From: Candidatus Omnitrophota bacterium
Lineage (GTDB): Bacteria; Omnitrophota; Gorgyraeia; Gorgyraeales; Gorgyraeaceae
NCBI GenBank assembly: GCA_018902915.1
Contig: JAHIPS010000083.1
Coordinates: 1 to 34,563 of the forward strand
Reading direction: 5' to 3'
Length of the DNA stretch: 34,563 nucleotides
Position 1 is the stretch's first letter; every line of letters begins with the position of its first letter. Shown here piece after piece: positions 1-7,888 of the stretch. The notes under the pieces were generated by a model. It was given only the letters and a program-made list of their open reading frames with translations. It did not search any database and had not been told where the DNA came from. The translations under genes were made by a program, and so were the position numbers.

Positions 1-1
1 G

Positions 2-241
2 CAGGATCTAAAGACTTATTTTGAAAAAATAGCGCCTAAATCCGGGAAATACGAACATAATGCGAGATGGCACGACGGGAATGGCTATGCTCATGTAAGG
101 GCTTCTTTTCTCGGACCTAGCCTTTCAGTGCCATTTAACAATGCGGAATTACAGCTTGGCACATGGCAACAGATTATATTTATAGATTTTGACAACCGGC
201 CAAGATCAAGAGAGCTGCTCGTCCAGATCTTAGGAGACTGA
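2..241 (+). CDS. YjbQ / UPF0047 family protein, C-terminal part (5' truncated by window edge)
   Basis: This open frame enters from the left edge and stops at 239-241. The 79 visible residues show the family's C-terminal hallmarks: ARWHDGNGYAHVRASFLGPS, followed by ELQLGTWQQIIFIDFDNRPR. This fits the YjbQ/UPF0047 family, small trimeric proteins of about 140 residues for which a weak thiamin-phosphate synthase-like activity has been reported; the true role is uncertain. The conserved His and Asp of WHDGNG and the second His of YAHVRAS are present. Roughly the first 60 residues lie outside the window. The HPS-RraA start codon follows one base after the stop, so the two are probably co-transcribed. 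Confidence 0.87.
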   Translation, partial: QDLKTYFEKIAPKSGKYEHNARWHDGNGYAHVRASFLGPSLSVPFNNAELQLGTWQQIIFIDFDNRPRSRELLVQILGD

Positions 242-242
242 T

Positions 243-1529
243 ATGAAACCAGTACTGCAGGTGGCATTGGATTTTGTAGATATGAGTCGCGCGATAAAAT
301 GCGCTGAGGAAGCGGTAAAGGGCGGCGCGGACTGGATAGAAGCAGGCACGCCTCTCATAAAAAGCGAAGGCCTGGATGCTGTCAGGGAGCTGCGCAAAAG
401 ATTCCCTAAAAAAACAATCGTGGCTGACATGAAGATAATGGACGCTGGCCGCACAGAAGTAGAGATCGCGGCAAAGGCAGGCGCGGACGTCGTGTGCGTT
501 CTCGGCGCTGCCAGCGACTCGACGATAAAGGAATGCGTCGAAGCGGCGCATAATTACGGGGCAAAGATCCAGGCAGACCTGATTGCAGTAAAAAATATAA
601 AGAAGCGGGCTAGTCAGATAGAAAAGCTCGGGGTCGATTATATAGGTATCCATTGCGCGATCGACGAGCAGATGCAGGCAAAAGACGCGTTCGGCCAGTT
701 AAAAGAGGTTTCAAAAAATATAAAAATACCCATAGCAGTCGCGGGCGGCATAAATTCTGAAACAGCACCTGATGCTGTAAGATCAGGCGCTAGCATTGTC
801 ATAGTGGGCGGCGCGATCAATAAAGCAAAAGACGCGCAAAAGGCAACATCTGATATAAAACGCTCCATGGTCACGCTAAAGAAAGTAAAGACCGATCTAT
901 TCAAGCGCGGCTCTGAAAAAGATATTGAAAAAATTTTAAAAAAGGTCTCCACCGCGAATATCTCTGACGCCATGCATAGAAGCGGGGAGTTAAAAGGTCT
1001 GCAGCCGATTACGCCAGGCGTAAAAATTGTCGGCAGGGCATTAACAGTAAGGACATACCCTGGCGACTGGGCAAAGACTGTGCAGGCTGTAGACGCGGCT
1101 GAGCCAGGGCAGGTAATAGTTATTGACGCAGGAGGCGTAGGGCCTGCGGTCTGGGGTGAACTCGCGACGCACGGCGCAGTGCAGAAAAAAATAGCAGGCG
1201 TTGTAATTGACGGCGCGATAAGGGACGTGGTTGAAATAAAAAAACTTGGTTTTCCCGCATTCGCTAAGCTCGTTACCCCGACAGCTGGCGAGCCAAAAGG
1301 TTTTGGCGAGATAGGCGTACCTGTAACCGTGGGCGGCACAAAGGTATTTTCAGGCGATTATATAGTGGCTGACGACGACGGCGTAATCTGTATCCCTGCC
1401 CAGAAGGCGGCAGAGGTCGCGAACAGGGCAATGAGCGTAATGGAGATGGAAAACCGCCTCAGGGGAGAAATAGACAAAGGCAGCACGCTGGCAAAGGTAG
1501 TGGATCTACTAAAATGGGAAAAGCAATAA
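243..1529 (+). CDS. Bifunctional 3-hexulose-6-phosphate synthase / RraA-like (HMG aldolase-type) fusion protein
   Basis: A 428-residue two-domain fusion. Residues 1-210 are an OMP-decarboxylase-superfamily (beta/alpha)8 barrel of 3-hexulose-6-phosphate synthase type. It has the DxKxxD signature (D62, K64, D67) and a phosphate-binding loop region around AVAGGI (166-170) and VGG (188-190). HPS interconverts ribulose 5-phosphate plus formaldehyde with hexulose 6-phosphate; run backwards it can supply pentose phosphates. Residues 215-428 are an RraA/demethylmenaquinone-methyltransferase-like domain with DAGGVGPAVWGE and the GAIRD motif (R327, D328) that marks aldolase-competent members of this fold, so it may be an aldolase rather than an RNase E regulator. 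Similar fusions are known mainly from archaea. No 6-phospho-3-hexuloisomerase partner is in the window. The ATG sits one base after the previous stop, and the 3' end overlaps the next gene by 16 bases. Confidence 0.88.
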   Translation: MKPVLQVALDFVDMSRAIKCAEEAVKGGADWIEAGTPLIKSEGLDAVRELRKRFPKKTIVADMKIMDAGRTEVEIAAKAGADVVCVLGAASDSTIKECVEAAHNYGAKIQADLIAVKNIKKRASQIEKLGVDYIGIHCAIDEQMQAKDAFGQLKEVSKNIKIPIAVAGGINSETAPDAVRSGASIVIVGGAINKAKDAQKATSDIKRSMVTLKKVKTDLFKRGSEKDIEKILKKVSTANISDAMHRSGELKGLQPITPGVKIVGRALTVRTYPGDWAKTVQAVDAAEPGQVIVIDAGGVGPAVWGELATHGAVQKKIAGVVIDGAIRDVVEIKKLGFPAFAKLVTPTAGEPKGFGEIGVPVTVGGTKVFSGDYIVADDDGVICIPAQKAAEVANRAMSVMEMENRLRGEIDKGSTLAKVVDLLKWEKQ

Positions 1530-2617
1530 CACGACGGAAAATATTCATAGCAGCGACAAGGCAGAATGATGGGAAGACCACCATATCATTAGGGCTCATC
1601 AACGCGTTTAAAAAAAGGTTTAAGAATGTCGGTTTTATAAAACCTGTCGGCCAGAGGTACGTCATTGAGGATGGTTACAAGGTAGACGAGGATTCAGTGC
1701 TCATTGAAAAGGTCTGCGGGATAAGCTCTTGCCTGAAAGACATGAGCCCCATAGCGATTGAAAAGGGATTTACGGAAAAATATATAAAAATAGGCGGCCA
1801 TGACAAATTAGTCAGCGATATCACTGATTCCTTCGAGCGCATATGCAAGCGAAAAAAGCTCGTGGTGATCGAGGGCACAGGTCATGCAGGGGTTGGCTCT
1901 GTATTTGACCTCTCGAACGCAAGGGTGGCAAATCTTTTAGGCGCGAAGGTAATACTGGTTACTGCCGGAGGAATAGGCAAACCCATAGACGAGATAGAGC
2001 TGAACATGGCATTGTTCGAGAAAGAAGGCGTTGACGTGATCGGCGTTATTGTAAACAAGGTCCTGCCGTCAAAATACAAAAAAATAAAAAGAGTGGTAAA
2101 GATGGCGCTCAAGAAGAAAGGTATCGAACTTTTTGGGCTTATACCATATACCCCGCAACTTTCGATGCCTACAATACAGCATGTTCTCGAAGAGGCGGAT
2201 ATCAAATTAATCTCAAAAAACAAGGCGGGCGCCAGGAATAAGATACGAAAGATACTTGTGGGCGCAATGGAACCGCAAGAAGCCCTGAGCTATATTGAAG
2301 ACGGATCCCTGCTCATAACGCCTGGCGACAGGGAAGATATATTCATGGCGCTATTAAACAAAAAATCTAAAAAAAAGGTCTCGATAGCAGGCATTGTCCT
2401 GACAGGCGGCATAGTGCCTAACAAAAAGATAATGTCTCTTATGAAAAAGGCAAGGATCCCTGTGCTTTTAAGCAAAAAACACACATATGCAGCAGCTGCC
2501 GAGATACACGATATTGCAATAAAGATAAGGCCGGATGATAAGGAAAAAACCAAGATAGCCACGAAATTAGTGGAGAAATACGTGGACGTGAACAGGATAC
2601 TGGCAAAGATTAGGTGA
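1514..2617 (+). CDS. BioD-like P-loop (AAA_26) protein with DRTGG domain, phosphotransacetylase N-terminal-like
   Basis: A 367-residue cytoplasmic protein. The N-terminal ~220 residues are a dethiobiotin-synthetase-like P-loop domain: an atypical Walker A, AATRQNDGKTT (about 13-23), then VIEGTGHAG as the switch/Walker B region and VILVTAGGIGKP further on. The C-terminal part, about 225-335, fits a DRTGG domain (LLITPGDREDIFMAL, then GIVLTGG). The same two domains form the regulatory N-terminus of long-form phosphate acetyltransferases, but the catalytic PTA_PTB domain is absent, so this is a stand-alone regulatory or nucleotide-sensing version. The ATG overlaps the HPS-RraA stop by 16 bases, so the pair is translationally coupled. 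The substrate is unknown. Confidence 0.8.
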   Translation: MGKAITRRKIFIAATRQNDGKTTISLGLINAFKKRFKNVGFIKPVGQRYVIEDGYKVDEDSVLIEKVCGISSCLKDMSPIAIEKGFTEKYIKIGGHDKLVSDITDSFERICKRKKLVVIEGTGHAGVGSVFDLSNARVANLLGAKVILVTAGGIGKPIDEIELNMALFEKEGVDVIGVIVNKVLPSKYKKIKRVVKMALKKKGIELFGLIPYTPQLSMPTIQHVLEEADIKLISKNKAGARNKIRKILVGAMEPQEALSYIEDGSLLITPGDREDIFMALLNKKSKKKVSIAGIVLTGGIVPNKKIMSLMKKARIPVLLSKKHTYAAAAEIHDIAIKIRPDDKEKTKIATKLVEKYVDVNRILAKIR

Positions 2618-2621
2618 GGAC

Positions 2622-2656
2622 ATAACTTAAGTCAATCAAAGATTGACTTAAGTTAT
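2622..2656. repeat. Perfect hairpin, 16-bp arms, after the DRTGG gene
   Basis: ATAACTTAAGTCAATC, a 3-nt AAA loop, then its exact reverse complement. It starts four bases after the upstream stop codon. There is no downstream T-run, so if it ends transcription it is not a classic intrinsic terminator. It is the first of three palindromes in the 250-bp gap before tatA. Confidence 0.75.
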
Positions 2657-2668
2657 AAGTCCGAACTA

Positions 2669-2770
2669 ACCCCGTTCCAAATTCTAATCGATAATCGATT
2701 AATTATTTGGAATTGATTGCGTGCAATTCTGATAGATTGTTTGATAATATTTAAGAATTTGGAACGGGGT
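2669..2770. repeat. 102-bp foldback element with perfect 17-bp terminal inverted repeats
   Basis: The left arm ACCCCGTTCCAAATTCT (2669-2685) is matched exactly by its reverse complement at 2754-2770. The ~68 bases between are AT-rich and contain a small internal palindrome (ATCGATAATCGAT). There is no ORF inside. The structure fits a miniature inverted-repeat element or a large non-coding hairpin; no clear target-site duplication is visible at the edges. Confidence 0.65.
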
Positions 2771-2806
2771 CAAATTCGCACCTTTACGGTAGCGAAACAA
2801 AGAAGA

Positions 2807-2846
2807 TTGTCCAGCACTAATTTAAATGTCTAATAGTGCTGGACAA
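2807..2846. repeat. Hairpin with 13-bp perfect arms upstream of tatA
   Basis: TTGTCCAGCACTA (2807-2819) and its exact complement TAGTGCTGGACAA (2834-2846) flank a 14-nt loop. It ends about ten bases before the tatA ribosome-binding site, so it could affect mRNA stability or translation of tatA, or be a remnant of a dispersed palindromic repeat. Confidence 0.65.
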
Positions 2847-2867
2847 GTGCTCATTTGAGGAGGTCAT

Positions 2868-3017
2868 ATGTTTGGTATCGGCATGCCGGAATTAATCTTA
2901 ATACTGGTAATCTGCCTGCTTATTTTTGGAGCGGCTAAGCTCCCGGAAATAGCCAGGAACCTAGGAAAAGGCATCAAGGCGTTTAAAAAAGAGATCAAGG
3001 ACGACAAAAAGCCCTAA
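2868..3017 (+). CDS. tatA: Sec-independent translocase subunit TatA/TatE
   Basis: A 49-residue ORF. It begins [20 protein letters not shown], with the short N-terminal membrane helix and the conserved Pro-Glu just before it. [20 protein letters not shown] follows: the hinge and amphipathic helix that define TatA. The C-terminal tail (KEIKDDKKP) is short, so this is a minimal TatA near the lower end of the family's length range. It would oligomerise in the inner membrane and, with TatC, export folded twin-arginine precursors; no tatC lies in the window. A strong ribosome-binding site (GAGGAGG, 2857-2863) sits five bases before the ATG. Palindromes on both sides separate it from its neighbours, so it may be a single-gene transcript. 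Confidence 0.93.
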   Translation: MFGIGMPELILILVICLLIFGAAKLPEIARNLGKGIKAFKKEIKDDKKP

Positions 3018-3052
3018 GTTGACAAAACTGACAATGTCAAAATTGTCAACTT
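3016..3052. terminator. Hairpin overlapping the tatA stop codon
   Basis: AAGTTGACAA (3016-3025) pairs with TTGTCAACTT (3043-3052), and a smaller TGACA/TGTCA hairpin nests inside. The left arm starts within the tatA stop codon. No U-tract follows. The rpsU promoter starts five bases later, so it may insulate tatA from rpsU. Confidence 0.5.
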
Positions 3053-3056
3053 GAGC

Positions 3057-3085
3057 TTGACAAGGGGCGGAATTTTACATAAAAT
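3057..3085 (+). promoter_or_regulatory. Sigma70-type promoter of rpsU
   Basis: A consensus -35 TTGACA (3057-3062), a 17-bp spacer and TAAAAT (3080-3085), one mismatch from TATAAT. It lies about 30 bases upstream of the rpsU start and directly after the tatA hairpin. It is one of the best promoter matches in the window and suits a highly expressed ribosomal protein gene. Confidence 0.65.
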
Positions 3086-3117
3086 ACAACTCGATATTAG
3101 AAAAGAGGTGAATCCAG

Positions 3118-3297
3118 ATGTCAAGAATAGAGATCGCACCAGGCGAACCATTGGAAAAAGCGCTCAGGCGTTTTAAAAAGAAGATAGAGCGGGAGGGCGT
3201 ATTAAAGCAACTAAAGACCCGCAAGCACTATGAAAAGCCGAGTGAGAAGAAGAGAAGAAAACTAAGAAGCTCCAAGAGTTCAAAAAACAGGTTCTAG
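3118..3297 (+). CDS. rpsU: Small ribosomal subunit protein bS21
   Basis: A 59-residue, highly basic ORF. It opens MSRIEIAPGEPLEKALRRFK and continues KKIEREGVLKQLKTRKHYEK, then a Lys/Arg/Ser-rich tail. The GEPLEKALRRFKKKIEREG core and the RKHYEKPSEKKRRK stretch are standard for bS21, which binds the 30S head/platform near the mRNA exit channel and helps translation initiation. A GAGGTG ribosome-binding site lies eight bases before the ATG. It has its own promoter and is followed 16 bases later by the M16 peptidase gene. Confidence 0.92.
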   Translation: MSRIEIAPGEPLEKALRRFKKKIEREGVLKQLKTRKHYEKPSEKKRRKLRSSKSSKNRF

Positions 3298-3313
3298 AAA
3301 GATAAAGGATCAT

Positions 3314-5893
3314 GTGTCCAAGATAACAAAAACCATCCTAATTTCTGTCTTGGCATTTTTTATTTCAGGCTCTACGGCGGCGCATGCCCAGGACATAAAG
3401 ACATTTGACAATGGCTTCAGGGTCATTGTAAAGGAAGACCACAGGAACCCTCTTGTGGTCTTTTCTGCTTTAATAGAAGTCGGCTCTGCTTACGAGGGTA
3501 AATACGCGGGAAGCGGAATAAGCCACCTGATAGAGCACATGCTCTTCAAGGGCACGAAGAAATACGGGCCGGGAGACATAGAGAATATATTACATACATA
3601 TGGGGGCAGGATAAACGCCTTTACTTCCTATGATTACACCGGCTTCAGGATAGTCATCCTGAAAGAGCATAAAGACATAGCGCTGGATATACTAAAAGAA
3701 ATCCTGACCTCGCCCTCGTTTAACGCAAAAGAATTAGAAAAGGAGATGCAGGTAATAGAAAGGGAGATGGATCTAAACAAAGACGATCCTTCCCGCAGGC
3801 TTTCCAGAATAACATTTTCATCTGCTTACTCGCGCCACCCGTACAGGTTACCCGTAATAGGCTACAAGGATAACTTTAAAAGATTAAAAAGGGATGACCT
3901 TCTGGAATTCTTTAGATCAAAATACACGCCCGAGAAGATTATAATAGCGATAGTCGGCGACATAGACAAGGAAGATGTATTTGATTCAGTGGAAAGGCTT
4001 TTTGGTGAAATGCCAAGGGGCAACAACATCATCCCTGCCTTACCCGCAGAACCAGACCAAATCGCGCAAAAGATCATCGAGGAAAAACTGGATATAGACG
4101 GCGCGTATCTCAATATCGCGTTTCGCTCAACAGGGCTCCTGGATAAAGACCTGTACGCCTTTGACCTTTTATCCTTTATACTCGGAGACGGTGAAGACTC
4201 GATATTAAACAAGGAGTTACGCATAGAAAAAGAACTGGTCCTGTCTATCAGCGCCTATAACTACACGCCCAGATATCCCGGCCTTTTTGTCATATCGAGC
4301 GTTTTAAAAGAAGAGAATGTGAAAAGTGCCGTGGACGGGATAATCCAGGAACTCGAGAATGTTAAGGAAAAAGGCGTTACGGGCGAGGATCTCCAAAAGG
4401 CAAAAAATAATTTCGTTGCCTGGTATATATATCAAAAGGAGACCATAGAATCGCAGGCCAGTGACCTGGCAACAGCAGAACTATTGACAGGCGACCTTGA
4501 TTTCTCTGACAAGTACATTGAAAAAATAAAGGGCGTGTCTTTAAAGGAAATACAGGGTGTCGCGAAAAAATATCTGGATAGAGATGCCATGACCGTAGCC
4601 GTGGTAAGCAAATCGGGAGATCTTTTAAAATCCAATAAAGAAACAGCGGCTCAGGAGTTAAAAAGGGGGATAAAAAAAATAACGCTCCCGAACAAACTAA
4701 CGATACTTATTTCTAGAGATGCGTCTATCCCGATAGTCTCTATTTCTTTGTTATTTAAAGGCGGGGTAAGGGCTGAGACAAAAGAAAATAATGGCATTGC
4801 AAAACTGACAAGCCTCATGCTCATGGATTCTACAGACACGATGAGGAGGGAAGAAATCGCCAGGTTCTACGAGTCAAAAGGCATGTCAGTGAGCGCGTAT
4901 TCCGGAAACAACAGCATGGGTATCCTGGCAAAATGCCTGGTCGAGCATACTGAGGACGCGCTGGGGCTTGTATCGCGATTATGCATGAAGTCGATATTCC
5001 CGGAAAATGAACTGGAGAGGGAAAGGCGCGAACTCATATCCGCAATAGAGATGCAGGACAACAGCGTCTTTAACCATGGCCACAGGCTTTTAAAAGAAAC
5101 TATCTTCAAGACGCACCCCTACAGGTTTCAGGGCATAGGGACGGTTGAAAGCGTTAAGAAACTGACCAGGCAGGATGTAATGAGTTTTTATGAAAATATC
5201 CTTTCCGCGGATAACGCGGTCCTGGGCATAGCAGGTGATTTAGACATAGCGGAGACAGAAAACCTTGTTAAAAAATATTTCTCTGACCTGCCATTAAAGA
5301 AACTGGAACTGCCGGTCCCTGAAAAAGAGCCCCCTATAAATAAACTCAGGGATCTCTCGATAGAAAGGGACAAAGAGCAATCCCTGGTCATGATAGGTTT
5401 CCAGGGAATTGATATATATGACAGGGATAGATATGCGCTCGAGGTCATGGCGAACATGCTCTCAAGCGAGTCAGGTATAATATTTAAAAGCATAAGGGAG
5501 AAAAGCGGACTTTCATACGCTGCTGGCGCGTTCCACGTCCCGGGCATTGATCCCGGATATATCGCGACATACACTTTGACATCCAGAGAAAACATTGAAA
5601 AGGTCAAGACCATTATATTTAAAGAATTGAGGTCGTTTATAAAAAAGGGCTCATCTTCCGAAGAGCTACAGAAGGCAAAGAATCATCTAAAGGCAATGCG
5701 GCAGATGGAGCTCCAGACGAGCTCGGGTTTTATGTTCATGAGCGGCCTGGATGAATTATACGGCCTCGGCTATGAAAACTATAAAGATTACGAAAAAAAT
5801 ATAGATAGCGTTACCGGGGAAGACATAAAAAGAGTGGCCGCCAAATTCCTGACTCTAGACAGGTGCGCCATCGTGATATTGGAGGGCAAGTGA
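3314..5893 (+). CDS. Secreted M16 family zinc metallopeptidase, two fused M16 halves
   Basis: An 859-residue protein with a GTG start; the ATG two bases upstream is in another frame that stops at once. Residues 1-26 are a Sec signal peptide with cleavage likely after AHA. The N-terminal half holds the inverted zinc motif HLIEH (H71, E74, H75) and the distal ligand E151 in VIEREM, so it should be catalytically active. A second M16 half starts near residue 450 (ITLPNKLTILISRDASIP). It lacks the zinc motif, as is normal for the non-catalytic half of two-domain members, but keeps the late substrate-binding Arg/Tyr region (EKSGLSYAAGAFH). It probably degrades peptides in the periplasm. The stop overlaps the next start codon by four bases (GTGA). 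Confidence 0.92.
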   Translation: MSKITKTILISVLAFFISGSTAAHAQDIKTFDNGFRVIVKEDHRNPLVVFSALIEVGSAYEGKYAGSGISHLIEHMLFKGTKKYGPGDIENILHTYGGRINAFTSYDYTGFRIVILKEHKDIALDILKEILTSPSFNAKELEKEMQVIEREMDLNKDDPSRRLSRITFSSAYSRHPYRLPVIGYKDNFKRLKRDDLLEFFRSKYTPEKIIIAIVGDIDKEDVFDSVERLFGEMPRGNNIIPALPAEPDQIAQKIIEEKLDIDGAYLNIAFRSTGLLDKDLYAFDLLSFILGDGEDSILNKELRIEKELVLSISAYNYTPRYPGLFVISSVLKEENVKSAVDGIIQELENVKEKGVTGEDLQKAKNNFVAWYIYQKETIESQASDLATAELLTGDLDFSDKYIEKIKGVSLKEIQGVAKKYLDRDAMTVAVVSKSGDLLKSNKETAAQELKRGIKKITLPNKLTILISRDASIPIVSISLLFKGGVRAETKENNGIAKLTSLMLMDSTDTMRREEIARFYESKGMSVSAYSGNNSMGILAKCLVEHTEDALGLVSRLCMKSIFPENELERERRELISAIEMQDNSVFNHGHRLLKETIFKTHPYRFQGIGTVESVKKLTRQDVMSFYENILSADNAVLGIAGDLDIAETENLVKKYFSDLPLKKLELPVPEKEPPINKLRDLSIERDKEQSLVMIGFQGIDIYDRDRYALEVMANMLSSESGIIFKSIREKSGLSYAAGAFHVPGIDPGYIATYTLTSRENIEKVKTIIFKELRSFIKKGSSSEELQKAKNHLKAMRQMELQTSSGFMFMSGLDELYGLGYENYKDYEKNIDSVTGEDIKRVAAKFLTLDRCAIVILEGK

Positions 5894-6693
5894 TAAGAAA
5901 ACCTGTGGTGGCTGGACAATTTTATCCGCAGACTGAGACAGGCATGATCAAGATGCTCTCCAAGATGGTGGAGGTCGTGCCGGAAAAACAAGACGTAAAA
6001 GGCGTGATCATGCCTCATGCCGGGTATGTTTACTCAGGCTATGTAGCAGGCGCGACCATATCAAAGGTAGACGTTAAAAAGACAGCCATTATCCTGGGCA
6101 CGAACCACACTGGCGCTGGCAAACCATTCAGCATAATGACAAAAGGGAGCTGGGAGACCCCGCTCGGCGAGGTAAAGATAGACACTGAAATCTCGGAATC
6201 GATATTAAAGGAAAGTTCTCTGCTGGAAGAAGACTCACTCTCGCATTTACGCGAACATTCAATAGAGGTAGAAGTACCTTTCTTACAGTATCTAAGAAAA
6301 GACGTGAAGATAGTGCCTATTGTTATTTCGAGCGGCAATATAAAAAACTACCAACAGCTCGGCAAAGAAATAGCAGACGGTTTTAAAAAAATAGGTCGCG
6401 CCGCTCTTTTTATCGCGAGCACTGATTTCACGCATTACGAATCAAAGGACAGCGCGGAAGAAAAGGACAGGCTCGCGATAAACGCGATACTGGCGCTCGA
6501 CGAAGAAAGACTGCTTCAGGTTGTAAGAGAGCTCAGCATATCAATGTGCGGTGTCGCGCCCACGTGCACGCTCATAAGCGTGTGCAAAAATCTTGGCGCG
6601 CAAAAGGCAGGGCTTGTAAAATACCAGACAAGCGGCGATGTATCAGGCGACTACACATCTGTAGTGGGATACGCGGGAATGGTGATATGGTAA
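5890..6693 (+). CDS. MEMO1 family protein (AmmeMemoRadiSam system protein B)
   Basis: 267 residues. I place the start at GTG 5890 rather than at an in-frame ATG further upstream, because the family begins IRKPVVAGQFYP at residue 2, there is a GGAGG about five bases before, and the GTGA overlap with the M16 stop is typical of this operon. The fold is dioxygenase-like. Conserved metal-site-type residues are visible: H43 in MPHAGYVYSG, H73 in GTNHTG, and the Cys of SMCGVAPTC. In many microbes MEMO occurs with an AMMECR1 and a radical-SAM gene; neither is here. The biochemical role of bacterial MEMO is not established. Confidence 0.9.
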   Translation: MIRKPVVAGQFYPQTETGMIKMLSKMVEVVPEKQDVKGVIMPHAGYVYSGYVAGATISKVDVKKTAIILGTNHTGAGKPFSIMTKGSWETPLGEVKIDTEISESILKESSLLEEDSLSHLREHSIEVEVPFLQYLRKDVKIVPIVISSGNIKNYQQLGKEIADGFKKIGRAALFIASTDFTHYESKDSAEEKDRLAINAILALDEERLLQVVRELSISMCGVAPTCTLISVCKNLGAQKAGLVKYQTSGDVSGDYTSVVGYAGMVIW

Positions 6694-7664
6694 ATAAAAA
6701 TAGACTCTTATTCGGATTAAGATTTTTGATAAGCTTTGGATTGCTCTCCGCTCTATTATGGATGATGCGAAACGACATAGGCAACATCGTTGATATACTA
6801 AGGTACTCTGACAAGAAGTTTTTCATTTTGGCGCTATGCGTCAGCATGCCCATGACACTTCTTTTAGCCTTTCGGTTAAAACTCCTGATGCTGGGCCAAA
6901 AGATACGCTTGTCGATGAAGGATTTCATCTCTCTTACATACATAGGATACTTTTTCAACAACTTCTTGCCAACCGCGGTAGGGGGAGATCTGGCAAAGGC
7001 CTATTACGCGTCTAAAAGGACGGGAAATAAATTTGGTTCATATGCCGCGGTGTTGACTGACAGGCTATGCGGCGTAATCGCGATCCTGTTCATCGCATTG
7101 ATAGGTATTATATTTATGGGGGGCAAACTAAAAGAGGATAAAATAGCATGGGCTGTTGCCGGCATGTCTTTTATTTTGATACTACTGGTGACTGTCTTAC
7201 TGAGCAAAAAAGACCTGGTGGGTAAGATAGTGGTGGCGAGACCGGGAATACTGGGAAATATTTTAGCAAAGATATCCAAACTGCATACCGCAATAAATCT
7301 TTACAGGCATTCTCCCCGGATCCTGACAATGGCCGTGTTAATATCCCTTGTCAGCCAAAGCGGGGCAATACTAAGTGTTTACTTTTTTATATTATTTTTA
7401 GGAGGGGACATGCACCTGGTCAAGCTGTTCCTGATAATACCCCTGGTATGGGCCATAAGCATGCTGCCTTCGCTTAATGGATTGGGCGTGAGGGAAGGCG
7501 CCTTTGTCTATTTTCTAAAGGCGGACCTGGGCACGGACACAGCATTCACTATTTCGCTTCTATGGCTCAGCGTGATTATCCTATACAGCATAATAGGCGG
7601 CGTGATCAATCTGTTTTATCACGTGAATATAAAAAATACAGGAGAGGTGGATGATGATAGATAA
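6687..7664 (+). CDS. Flippase-like / LPG-synthase TM-domain integral membrane protein (UPF0104)
   Basis: 325 residues. I set the start at ATG 6687 (MVNKNRLLFGLRFLISFGL), overlapping the MEMO stop by seven bases; the longer upstream frame is only a shadow of the MEMO gene. There are about seven hydrophobic helices from residue 8 onwards. Family features include the FNNFLPTAVGGDLAKAYYASK loop region, the SYAAVLTDRLCGV segment and, near the C-terminus, LPSLNGLGVREGAFVYFL. These are typical of the LPG_synthase_TM/YbhN/AglD superfamily, thought to move or modify lipid-linked head groups. No catalytic domain is attached, so its substrate cannot be inferred. The next gene overlaps its 3' end. Confidence 0.85.
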   Translation: MVNKNRLLFGLRFLISFGLLSALLWMMRNDIGNIVDILRYSDKKFFILALCVSMPMTLLLAFRLKLLMLGQKIRLSMKDFISLTYIGYFFNNFLPTAVGGDLAKAYYASKRTGNKFGSYAAVLTDRLCGVIAILFIALIGIIFMGGKLKEDKIAWAVAGMSFILILLVTVLLSKKDLVGKIVVARPGILGNILAKISKLHTAINLYRHSPRILTMAVLISLVSQSGAILSVYFFILFLGGDMHLVKLFLIIPLVWAISMLPSLNGLGVREGAFVYFLKADLGTDTAFTISLLWLSVIILYSIIGGVINLFYHVNIKNTGEVDDDR

Positions 7665-7809
7665 AGAACTCTTGGAAATACTGGCATGTCCTGTGTGCAA
7701 ATCAGGCGTTGAGTTAAAAGAGGGCAAGATCTGCTGCATGAATTGCAAGAAAAAATATCCTATTAAAGACGGCATCCCCGTGATGCTGATCGAAGAAGCT
7801 GAATCTTAA
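7651..7809 (+). CDS. Trm112-like small zinc-ribbon protein (UPF0434/YcaR family)
   Basis: 52 residues (51 if the second of two adjacent ATG codons, 7654, is used). ELLEILACPVCKSGVELKEG, then CCMNCKKKYPIKDGIPVML, gives the two Cys pairs of the zinc ribbon and the signature YPIKDGIPVML ending. Trm112-type proteins are small partners that stabilise methyltransferases in eukaryotes and archaea; the role of bacterial YcaR is less clear. It overlaps the end of the flippase-like gene by 14 bases and uses a GGAGAGG ribosome-binding site (7641-7647). A palindromic repeat follows. Confidence 0.88.
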   Translation: MMIDKELLEILACPVCKSGVELKEGKICCMNCKKKYPIKDGIPVMLIEEAES

Positions 7810-7819
7810 TCGTGCCATA

Positions 7820-7875
7820 CATGTTCAAGGCTTAGCCTTGAACATGCAACTGTTCAAGGCTAAGCCTTGAACATG
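7820..7875. repeat. Double palindrome, AAGGCTTAGCCTT family, copy 1
   Basis: Two near-identical palindromes: CATGTTCAAGGCT/T/AGCCTTGAACATG (7820-7846) and TGTTCAAGGCT/A/AGCCTTGAACA (7851-7873). They are reverse complements of each other, so the block can also fold as one long hairpin with about 25-bp arms. It fills the gap between the Trm112-like gene and aroQ and touches the aroQ ribosome-binding site. A second copy lies at 11755-11812. Confidence 0.8.
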
Positions 7876-7888
7876 CAAGGAGGCTATG

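Noticed and set aside
638-1339. Long minus-strand ORF opposite the HPS-RraA gene (and similar antisense frames elsewhere)
   Set aside because: Low-complexity Ser/Pro/Thr-rich translation typical of an antisense shadow; no start signal and a well-supported gene on the + strand.
5863-5889. Earlier ATG start for the MEMO gene
   Set aside because: GTG 5890 has the better ribosome-binding site and matches the family N-terminus (IRKPVVAGQFYP).
3314-5893. Second active M16 site in the C-terminal half
   Set aside because: No HxxEH in that half; a non-catalytic second half is normal for two-domain M16 proteins.
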